DNA of 64,000 nucleotides from Falciphora oryzae (taxonomy: Eukaryota; Ascomycota; Sordariomycetes; Magnaporthales; Magnaporthaceae): the NCBI GenBank assembly GCA_000733355.1, contig JNVV01000088.1, positions 5,281-69,280 of the forward strand. Direction: 5' to 3'. Positions 47,366 to 57,300 of this stretch are shown in pieces. The first letter of the stretch is position 1. Every line of letters starts with the position of its first letter. The translations under genes and the position numbers were made by a program. A model generated the notes under the pieces. That model was not told the DNA's origin. It did not search any database and worked only from the letters and a program-made list of their open reading frames with translations.

Positions 47366-48265
47366 NNNNNNNNNNNNNNNNNNNNNNNNNNNNNNNNNNN
47401 NNNNNNNNNNNNNNNNNNNNNNNNNNNNNNNNNNNNNNNNNNNNNNNNNNNNNNNNNNNNNNNNNNNNNNNNNNNNNNNNNNNNNNNNNNNNNNNNNNNN
47501 NNNNNNNNNNNNNNNNNNNNNNNNNNNNNNNNNNNNNNNNNNNNNNNNNNNNNNNNNNNNNNNNNNNNNNNNNNNNNNNNNNNNNNNNNNNNNNNNNNNN
47601 NNNNNNNNNNNNNNNNNNNNNNNNNNNNNNNNNNNNNNNNNNNNNNNNNNNNNNNNNNNNNNNNNNNNNNNNNNNNNNNNNNNNNNNNNNNNNNNNNNNN
47701 NNNNNNNNNNNNNNNNNNNNNNNNNNNNNNNNNNNNNNNNNNNNNNNNNNNNNNNNNNNNNNNNNNNNNNNNNNNNNNNNNNNNNNNNNNNNNNNNNNNN
47801 NNNNNNNNNNNNNNNNNNNNNNNNNNNNNNNNNNNNNNNNNNNNNNNNNNNNNNNNNNNNNNNNNNNNNNNNNNNNNNNNNNNNNNNNNNNNNNNNNNNN
47901 NNNNNNNNNNNNNNNNNNNNNNNNNNNNNNNNNNNNNNNNNNNNNNNNNNNNNNNNNNNNNNNNNNNNNNNNNNNNNNNNNNNNNNNNNNNNNNNNNNNN
48001 NNNNNNNNNNNNNNNNNNNNNNNNNNNNNNNNNNNNNNNNNNNNNNNNNNNNNNNNNNNNNNNNNNNNNNNNNNNNNNNNNNNNNNNNNNNNNNNNNNNN
48101 NNNNNNNNNNNNNNNNNNNNNNNNNNNNNNNNNNNNNNNNNNNNNNNNNNNNNNNNNNNNNNNNNNNNNNNNNNNNNNNNNNNNNNNNNNNNNNNNNNNN
48201 NNNNNNNNNNNNNNNNNNNNNNNNNNNNNNNNNNNNNNNNNNNNNNNNNNNNNNNNNNNNNNNNN
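47366..48265. other. Assembly gap (900 N)
   Basis: A run of exactly 900 N between a tandem repeat and the decayed kinase-like gene. Any 5' exons of that gene may lie here. Confidence 0.98.
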
Positions 48266-48267
48266 GC

Positions 48268-49137
48268 TGACAATGGAGGGCGCAGTTCAAATTCCTGGGC
48301 GGGGGCGATTGGAGCCCGGTAACCCGCGTCCCTGCCGAGGTCGCGAAAGCCGCTCCCCAAAAGCTCAGGAACCAAGAGACGGAGCCCTTTACTTGCGAGC
48401 TGAGGGCGTATGGGCGCTTAAAGGAGGCCAACAAGGAGCACCTGGCCGTCCGCTGCCACGGCTACCTTATGCTAACCGCCGAGGAAGAGGCCGAAACCTA
48501 CAGGCGCTAGGAGAGGTAGATGGATTTTTGGCGGGACCTACATCCAAACGGGGGGCCGGTGCCGGCCATCGTTAAAGATTTTGTCGATATGAACGGCAAA
48601 GAGTTTTTCCAGCCCCGGCACGTCAAGGGGATGATCGCGAGCCTTAAGGAAATGCACCGCATCGGGCTGGTCGTGCGGGACATCAAGTGCGACGCCTACC
48701 TGGAGGGCTTGCTGGTCGACTTCAGCAGGGCCTGGGTCTCCCCTCACCACTGTTTCACGTGGGCCCGCCAGCTGAGCGAGCGCAGCGCCTTGTTCGTTGC
48801 CCACGAGGACCTTGGCGACTTTGACATCATGATCAGCGGCCTGCCCGAGATCCGGACGCGGTGCCTGCCCGACAGAGAGCGCAGGGCGTCGCTCCGGGAG
48901 AGCACCCGGCTGCAGCCCTCGGCACGCACGCACGACCCGGCCGCGTACGATTGGACGGGGCTCAGAGGGCGAGAGAGCTCAGAGGGCGAAAGACGGCGGA
49001 AGAGGGCGAGAGAGAGCTCAGAGGGACCAAGAGGGGAGCGGGACGAGGGCGGGAGGCACAAAGGCCCCTTGAGCTTCCGTGTTGAAACTTGGAGGCGTTT
49101 CGGGCTGATCTCTTGGAGCCTCAATGCCGTTTGTTAG
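48268..49137 (+). pseudogene. Kinase-like protein of the fungal FTA2-type family, decayed
   Basis: One plus frame reads across the region with in-frame stops at 48,268, about 48,508 and 48,517. Motifs in order: FTCELRAYGRLKEANKEHLA then VRCHGYLMLT; AIVKDFVDMNG; MIASLKEMHRIGLVVRDIKC; LEGLLVDFSRAW. VRDIK...LVDFS resembles the kinase catalytic loop and the metal-binding Asp region, in the divergent form seen in fungal proteins annotated as FTA2 or protein-kinase-like. The stops fit Trp/Gln codons changed by C-to-T/G-to-A mutation. The C-terminus runs into a Glu/Arg repeat (about 48,960-49,040). The 5' end is lost in the gap. The family name is from memory of its motifs; a kinase activity is not implied. 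Confidence 0.62.
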
Positions 49138-49149
49138 AACAGAGGAAAA

Positions 49150-49634
49150 TCCTGGCAACTTCCGCCAGCCAGCCTTAACCACTGCCCGCGTCCATCAAGT
49201 GCGAAGCAGCGCAGCGGTGAAGCCATTTAGGGAACGAAAGCGAGTTGCCGCGTCTTCCTGGAAGGCTTCGAGGCCGTCGTTCGTGCTGTTCATATCATCA
49301 ACTGCCCGGGCCGGATGCAAGCTGCATGGCGACCAAGCCTGGTCTATACCCAACAAGCCAAGGGTGAACCACCGGGATTTGACCAGGCTCCCGTGGTACT
49401 TTGCCATGGTCTACAAGTTCGTCCCCCAGGGGGTCCACCAAGATATGATGCGGTCACAGCACAACCTTTCCTACTCGGCGGGTTTTGTTGTGCGCCACAC
49501 AAGAGAGACGGCTGGCGCGGTTCTGGCATTCTTGTGGATATGGCGACCTGGTGCTACCGACGGCCCCGGAGTGGAAAGCATACAATTATGGGCCAAGGGT
49601 TGAGAATGAATGCGGCAAGTACTGTCTGGAGTAA
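49150..49634 (+). pseudogene. Unknown gene remnant with frameshifts
   Basis: Protein-like stretches change frame: VFLEGFEAVVRAVHIINCPG and RMQAAWRPSLVYTQQ (about 49,253-49,350), then RDLTRLPWYFAMVYKFVPQG and VHQDMMRSQHNLSYSAGF in a second frame (about 49,372-49,490), then GSGILVDMA, then DLVLPTAPEWKAYNYGPRVE with a stop at 49,632-49,634 in a third. No single frame covers it, and no good introns explain the shifts. It may be the end of the kinase-like gene or a separate one. I do not recognise the family. Confidence 0.5.
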
Positions 49635-49770
49635 CCAAATACAACGAAACGGCAGTACACCTGAATAGATTTCGGGAACCAGGCGACCCTGGCTTAACTT
49701 GTTGCGCTTTTTGCTCGATCCCCCTCACTTCCACCCAAGTCAATCCCTGAAAGCAACTCCCCCTCCCAAC

Positions 49771-52451
49771 CTAGTCGCCATACCAGTGTAGCTGCCCAAG
49801 ATCGTTAAAATAGACCCTGGCACCGATCTCGACAGTATTGCCCTTGAGATGCCAATCCTTCAACGCGTGGTCCTTGTAGATGCTGATAGTCAGAGGGCCG
49901 TCATACCATGAGTGCAGGCGATACTCTGCCATGGACTCATTCGCGCCCTCGGACATGGCCTTCAGCTTCGTTTGGAATCTGTCTTGAGGGTCCCGCTGCC
50001 ATGTTGTACGTGAGCAAAGATATACCCCCCACACGTGTACGCGTCGCGCCCTCCCTCGGCATTGAGTAGACCAGACATACCTCGAATTCCTGCCCGGCGG
50101 TCGCCGTCGCTCCAATCGCCGTCGCCCCCAGGCTGAAGTTGTAACTCTTAGTTGTGCGTTTCGGACGGCGCTTCATGACGACGTATATATCCTCGTGGTA
50201 CAGATTAGTGACCTGCACGAATGGCTGCTTACCCCTCATGGTTTGCAGGAAACCGCCAAATCCCTTGGCCTGGGGTTCGGCCTGCGCAACGTCAACGGCG
50301 GCGATATACCCACCCGGCTCGTCGCCGTCGAAACGGCGGATCTTGTAAGGCACCCGTATGACGCGGTAACGGCCGTCGTAGGCGGGCCGGTCCGCCTTCT
50401 GCTCATCCGGTGATTTGGGGACGTCTATAGCCTCGCTGAGGTCGTAAGGCATGACCTCGAGCGACCGCAAGTCTACCTGCTGGGTGGACACGACGAAAAC
50501 GAAACACTCCGGGATGGTTTTCGCTTCCGGCGGGGGTTGAACCGAGGGCGGCCACCCGAGTTGTATCCCTACATAGTTACCGAGGTCGCCCTTGGCAATG
50601 ACGCGCTCATGATCGCCGTGCAAGGAGTAGTCCCCTTTGAATTGGTTGGTAACCAAGGCGATGTTGCCGGCAGCGTCGATGCGGAGGAGCTCGGCAAAGA
50701 CCCTGCCATTCCCCTCCTTGAGGTTCTGGATTTCGGCGTAGTAGCATTCGTCCATGCCGAACTCGACAACGGGGGTTGGCGTGGCCGATGACGCGCTGAG
50801 TTGTCCGGTTTCGTGTGAGCGGGCGAACAGGATTCCAGAATTACAATGCAGTATGGCCAAGCGCTCCTTGCCTGCCTACTTACCTAGTTGAGTAAATCTT
50901 TGGTTCGGCCAATTCGCCATTCTCGACGATGCCTAGGGAGATTTTGAAGTCATCCTTCAGACGCTCCCTCGAGTCGACCGGGCCGTCGGCGAGAGAAGCA
51001 AGGTCCTGGGCGCACGCAAACTTGTAGGCGGCCGAGATGAGCTCCTCCCTGCTCCTGGCGTCGCCGCCCGCTTTCGCGAGCCGTACGCGGGGCGCGACTT
51101 GGCCGGCTTGTTGACCTTGCTGTCGACCAAACAAGACGTCCTTTCCGTCTTCCCGCGTAAGCTCGAGGACGGACTCTGCAGCGTCTTGGACGGTTTCGAA
51201 CATGCAATCCGCGTCGCGCAGCAGCCCTTCCGCAAGGTCCATGAACCTCTGGGTGACCTTCCAGCGCCTGCTGCGCCGGACAAGCGTCGCCAGTGCCACC
51301 GTGCCTTCGGGCCAGGGATTTTTGCGGGCGATATTGTTAATCCAGGCGTGGAAGCCGTAGGCCTTGGCGACTTGCCCGCGCTCCCCTTTGGCAACGGCCA
51401 TGTCCGCCCCCTTCTCCGGGGCGCCACCGAGTTTGTTTTGCAAGTCCAACGGCACCACCCGATACGTATCCCCTTCGCGGATTCCGTCCAGCAGCCCACC
51501 CTGGATCCGGATGCGGTTGTTGCTCGAGACGCCGGCCAGGAACACACGGCACACCTTCCGCACACACTTGAAGGGGAGACGTAGATCGTTTCCTGCCGAC
51601 GATGGCTGCTGCGCATCTCGCGGATTGTTCTTGGACGTTTGCCGGACCTTTTGACGGATAATTGCCTCGGCGACGTGCACGATGCTCCGCCAAGACAGCC
51701 CGCTGGTCTGTTCCTCCTTTTCGCCCCCCAGCAGGTCCTTCAAGGCTTCTGTCAGGTAGCCGATGCCACTGGAGCCCCGCTGCCAGGCCTGCTCTGTGTC
51801 TTTTGAGGCGGCGATGAACGCAACGTCAGGGTTATAATCGTGTCTTTCCAAATATTTTCCTAGCCCAGTCACCTCTCTATAGTATCGCGCCGTCTCTTCA
51901 AAGTCGAGCGGGGATGTTTTGGGCTGGTCGCCGTTAGGAGCCTTCCCCAAGTCGGTGGAAAAGCAACAGTCGAGGATGTAGGTGACGTTCCTGGTCCTGT
52001 TCGTGATTTCCTGAAGCAGGTACGAAATCTCCGAGTCGAATATGCCCACCCATTTGCCGGGTGTCTTCTTAGGGTCGGTTGGAAGCAAGCACTTCAGACG
52101 GCGCCTTGTCGCCCCCTCGGGCATCTCGTCATCATCTGCCAGCGCCGCGACCCCGCCGTGCCCAGAGTAGTAGATGACGATGGCGTCGTCTTGCCGCGTC
52201 TCTTGCGAGGCGAGACTTCTCCACTCTTCCAGGATCTTGTCGCGGGTTGCATCCTTCCCTTGCAATGTCGTTACATCTTTGCCCAGACGGAAGCCGTACT
52301 TTTCGAGGATGTGCTGCATGGCCGCGATGTCCCCGTTCGTATCCAGATCGTACGTGCCTCCGATCAACAGCGCCCGCCCGGCAGTGCGTTCGGATGGCGG
52401 GGGTGCCGGCTCGGGCGGAGCGCGGGCGGAGCCTCCCGCTGAGGGAGGCAT
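49771..52451 (-). CDS. Caspase-like (peptidase C14) protein, three exons
   Basis: Exons on the minus strand: 52,451-50,884, 50,795-50,081 and 49,995-49,771 (2,508 bp, 835 residues). Intron 1 is 88 bp with donor GTAAGT and acceptor ACTCAG; intron 2 is 85 bp with donor GTATGT and acceptor GGCAG. Both keep the frame. The N-terminal domain (about residues 25-260) has ALLIGGTYDLDTNG, catalytic His98 in IVIYYSGHGG, and Cys163 in YILDCCFSTDLG, so the caspase/metacaspase Cys-His dyad is complete; Phe replaces the usual His after Cys. Pro/Ala-rich residues 1-25 form a short leader. The remaining 570 residues are mixed beta-type sequence without a family I can name; VTNLYHEDIYVV resembles beta-strand tails of some bacterial caspase proteins. 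ATG context is ccaATGcc. It is divergent from the AAA-TPR-CHAT gene. Substrate unknown. Confidence 0.88.
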
Positions 52452-54321
52452 TGGGCGGCGTCGTGGCTCGCAGCTCAGGCCGAAGCCGCGCGTGGGGTAG
52501 GGAGAGCGAGGGGGGAGCTCCAGGCTCGAACACGGACTCCAGTCGGAGGGGTGGGGAGATCAGGACGAGAGTAGGGTTTGATCCGGCTCGCTCGAGGCTA
52601 ATAAGGGCAGAGAACTCGTGCTTCTTTGGACAGAAGATTGTTTAAGGGGGATCGTGTCTAGTTGTCTCAGGCGAGGAATCTGGAGAGAAGTGCCACAGGG
52701 GATCCAAGAATTGCTCAAGCGCAGAGATCGCAAGTGTTCTCCCTTTTATGGGGCCGCATTCGTGAATCACCCGGCTCGGCTGGGCCGACCGGCCGCCAAA
52801 ACCCAACCGCATTGAATCCAAGGATTTCCAAAGCGACGCATCGCCGCGGCGTTTTGAATTGTGCCCTCCCGCCAGCCGCGGTGGTTGAATGGTGCATCGC
52901 TGCCCTGCTTTGCAGTTTTTTTTTTTTTTTTTTGGGGGGGGGGGCTGTGTGATGCATCCAACATTGGTCGCGCTTTTTCACGGGAAGCCCGGGGCGGCAA
53001 ATGGGAAGGACCAGACCAAAATTGGATGGGTGCCAACCGGGCTTGGCAATGCCATTGGGCCTGCATTATCCCGCAGCCGGTCGCCCTCCTCCTCTGCATG
53101 TTCCGAACGACTGGTGGTAACCTCTTCGCACGGCTTGCTTAGCCGCTCCAAGCTGCATAATAACAGGGCGAAGCACCGCTTGCATGGCTCTGCAAATATC
53201 GGCCCATAACTGCATAGCCACAACGCGTCTAACTTTGGTTTTCCAATCATCACTCCCTCCCCCCACGCCGTTTTGCTTACAGCCGCTAGCCACTTTACAT
53301 TTTTGCATCCACACATGCATCTTAACAACCCCCGCGTCGTCTTAGGACTGGATGCATGCGGTGCGCGGTAGGCACGGCACTACCGAATTAAAAACCCCGC
53401 AGTTTTCGGCATCCATAGACCCCGATCGCGCAACAGTCAGCGTGGCGGCAAAAGGAATCCAGGATCGGCAAATCCGGATTAATACGGTCCAATCAGCGCC
53501 TTGAGTTGTTTTGGGTGCCATCCCACCAGAGGACCAACGAGGCCGCACGGACAAGCGGTAGACGTCCTCATTGGGAGAGCCGTCTGCAATCGACAGGCGC
53601 CCTAATGCGGGCTGCTAACTGAGCACTTGTATCCAGATGGGCATAGCCATTGGCACGCGCGGGAGCGACCTGGCGTAGGACGTTTATTCGTCATCCCGCT
53701 TATCAGATGGCGCCGAGAGCGATAAGCTGACGACTCCCGCGGAGACCCCCGGTTAGATAAGCGACTCCTGATTGCTGATAGCGTAGGGGTCGGCCATATT
53801 AGTAGCTGATTGGTATGCGGTTGCACCAACAACGCATATCGCCATTGGCAACTATCTGACCAGCGAGACTCGCCTCGGGGTAGTCTCGTGCAAGAAGCCA
53901 GGCTAAGGTGGATAGATCCAACCCCCCTCCCGCGTTTCCTGCTGCCACCCGACGCCGAAGCCGAGGGCCGCGTGTACCAAGTAGCTACGTACCTCGTATG
54001 GGCCACGAGTCGGCTTATATAATCCCGGCCAACTTCGATGGCCTCCTCGAGATTCTGCTTCCTTGAGCATCTCTTGAGCCCCCAGAAAGATCATCGCACA
54101 GTACGGAGATGATCCCTCCAAGTCGTTATTGACCCCTTGTTACACCTGCACCTTAGCTCCTCCCCTGACGGAAGGCCAAAAGCACCGCCACGGGCGATAC
54201 GCCACAGTTTCGGGGGACAGTACAGGAGGTCGCGTCGCCGACGTCCCAACGCTCACCGAGAACCCGAGGTGGCACCCAGCATATTTCGTCCGACCGGCTG
54301 CACGGGGAACATATCGTGAGG
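52452..54321. promoter_or_regulatory. Shared divergent intergenic region of the two protease genes
   Basis: 1.87 kb between the start codons, presumably holding both promoters. It contains a T18-G11 homopolymer pair at 52,916-52,944. Several open frames on both strands lack domains and are probably chance. No TATA box can be assigned with confidence. Confidence 0.5.
52916..52944. repeat. T18 followed by G11 homopolymer
   Basis: Eighteen T (52,916-52,933) directly followed by eleven G (52,934-52,944), about 465 bp upstream of the caspase-like start codon. The exact length may be affected by sequencing error. Confidence 0.85.
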
Positions 54322-57300
54322 ATGGGCTCGCCTCTGGCCGACCACCGAGCCAAGCTCCCCCCCCGGCCGCACAGCAGCCCACGAGCCCTCCAGCCCTGGA
54401 GCAGCGGGATTGCCACCCGCGATGACGAGGGCCCACAGTGCGGGGCCGAGAATGGCGGACCCGAATCGCAGGGTTTGGCGGGGACGCTGCAGACTTCTCT
54501 CGGCTGCACACAGCGGATCCTTTCTCAGCTCTCTGAAGGCGCTAGGCAGTTGTCATCCGAGTCGCGGTACGTAATTCGGCTCTGGATCGGCGCGAGTCTG
54601 CGCAGCAAAGCACTAACGCGACATGGTACCAGCAACACCGAAGCCTGGCTCGTCGGCGAGGTGGAGCATCTGCAGAGCCTCGCCGGCGCACTCAGGGACC
54701 AGCTCGAGGCTAGACGAACGGCCGCCGAAGCCGCAGCGAGGGGAAGTGCGAGCGCCGACGCGGAACGACTAGCCGACTCTCCGGCCAACGCCGGCCGGGA
54801 ACAGCCGGCGAAGCAGGGTGGCCCTGCTGGGTTCTCCGGACAAGAGACAACCCCAGCACGGGACGCGTCCCAACCGCCCCGGTCTGCCGACTTCTCCGAG
54901 CGGAGCGGCTCCTGTGCTGCCCAGAATCTCGCCCTACAAAGTAGCCATCCCCGACCCGCCGATTACCCAGTCGTTAACGAGCAGGAGGCCTCAACTGACA
55001 TGCCGTAATCACCGCTAGGCGGCCGGCCCGTTGATCGTGCGGCTTGTTCCTCTTGGCCAGGGTGTCTCTGCGTGACCCAGAACGTTTACCGGGTCGGGAA
55101 TTCATGGACGTCGGAAGCGCCCAAGGATATGCTGGAGCGCCGGCCGAGTTCCAAGCCGGACCGCCACCCCATAATCATACGCAATCTGTACGACGGCGAA
55201 GCCAAGAACGCACAGCTCCACTCCATTGTCATACAGAGCACGGTGCTCAAGGAGTTCCTCAGGGGTGTGCTGGCGGGCTACCCGGGTATCTCGACGAGCC
55301 TGGAGACGGTCGAGTTCGGCCAGCCCTTTGAGCCCTTCGTCCACAGGTGGGCCGAGCTTGACGAGGCAGCCAAGGGGGCCAACACAGAGACAAAGCATCA
55401 TATGGGGCTGCTCTTCCCTATCCTATACAAGGAGTTGGGCGGGGTTGTCCACCGGAAGAAGGATCTCGTCTCTCACGGTGTTATTACGTACGACCTCATC
55501 TGGACCATCTTTGAGCCGGGGAGCCTTGTCTGCTGCGGCGAGGCCGGCCGAGAACGCGTGTATGAGCTCGGCAGCGGATTCAGGCTCGACGGATCGTTCG
55601 CCCTCGCTTGCAGGTACATCGATTTTGACGGCAAACGCTTTGGATATCGGGTCCAGCACATGTCGGTGGACCAGTTTCCGGGCGCCGTGCCCATCACATC
55701 ACTGCCCGTGTTCCCCCTGCGACACCACCCGTACGAGTTCCTCGTCAGGGAGAAGCTCGCGGCCCGCGGGAGGCGGTGGGAGCAATATAAGGGCAACCAC
55801 GTCGGGCAGTACAAGGGCGTCGCCACGGACACCCAGGCGGGACAGTTGTCCCGCTACAGTATAGACGGCCGCATCATCATCGATACCGACGCGTACAACA
55901 CCTTCAACCCAGACAAGTCTGTCTCGGTCCGCGCGGTGCCGGGCAGGCTGAAGGACGACCAGCGGCTGCTCGCGACGCCGACGCTTCGTGGATATGCTTT
56001 AAAAGAGAGACGGTGGCTTAGTTTCGATATTGAGCACGTCGATGCAGTGGCCTGGGACAAGCAGGCATTCCGGTCGCTGGTGCTGCCACCGGGCTCGGAG
56101 AACCTCAAGAAGCTCGTGCTCGCCCTTGCCGAGTCTCACGCCCGTGGCGCTGGCAACTACGAAGACGTCATCCGGGGCAAGGGCCGCGGCATCATCATGT
56201 TGCTGAGCGGCCCGCCCGGCGTGGGCAAGACGCTCACGGCGGAGAGCGTCGCCGAAGCCATGCAGGTTCCGCTCTACGCCGTGGGCGCCGGCGATCTCGG
56301 CACCAAGGCCAAAGACGTGGAGCGGTCTCTAAGGTCCATCTTCAGCATGGTCCCGCGATGGCGTGCCGTGCTGCTGCTGGACGAGGCTGACGTTTTCCTC
56401 GAGGCACGCAGCCCATCCGATCTTGGGAGGAACGAGCTCGTGTCCATATTTTTGAGGACGATGGAATACTTTGATGTTAGTGTTGGCCGGTCGGCCGCTC
56501 CCCTTGGCAGGTGGCGAGACTAACTAGGCTCCTCCTCTTCTCCTTCCGCAGGGCGTCCTTTTTCTCACCACCAACCGCGCCGATAACATCGATCCCGCCT
56601 TCGAGTCCCGAATTCACCTGTCCATCCGCTATCCGGACCTCGACACGGCATCGCGGCGCGAGCTCTGGGCGATGTTCCTTGGTCAGACGGCAGGATTTTC
56701 AAAAGAGGAGCTCGATAAACTCTCCAAGGCCCCGCTGAACGGCAGAGAAATCAGAAACGTTCTGAGGACCGCACACCTCCTGGCCTCCGGGCAAGGGACG
56801 CATTTCCAATTCGCCCATGTCGACGCGGTGCTGGAGCTCAGGGCTGCCAATCCCGCTTCGCGCTTTATATGGATCCGGTCGACGACAAGCCATCCGGAAC
56901 CGGTAAACGAGAACTTTGACAATGCTGGTAAACCCGACGACGAGGGTCCCGACGGCGCTGGCAAAAAAGATAGCGAGGACCCCCCCGACGTAGAGGCCGA
57001 GCAGAAGGCTGCCCAAGACCTCGACCGGGCCATCGATGCTGCAGAGAGGCTCGTCGAGGATACGCCCCAGGACCACCCCGACGGAGCGGACCGGCTCTAC
57101 AATTTCAGGCTCTTGCACGCTAAACTGCTGGAGCGGACGAGAACTATCCAGGGTCTTAGACGAGCCGTCGAGGCTGCCGAGAGGACCGAGGCCGCCACCC
57201 CCACAGACCATCCGGATCGGGTAAACTGCATCAAGCGCCTAGGGCTCTTGTCCATTCGTCTCTTGGAGCGGGAGGACACCGGGTCGAATCTCGACCGGGT

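Noticed and set aside
46910..48434. Very long open frames (about 400-470 codons) on both strands across the gap
   Set aside because: Most codons are N; the frames are open only because Ns contain no stops.
52662..53328. Open frames around the T18-G11 run
   Set aside because: They translate the homopolymers to Phe/Gly or Lys/Pro runs and show no conserved motif.
53602..54006. 134-codon minus frame in the divergent intergenic region
   Set aside because: Ser/Arg-rich, no domain, and overlaps other frames of equal quality; typical of GC-rich non-coding DNA.
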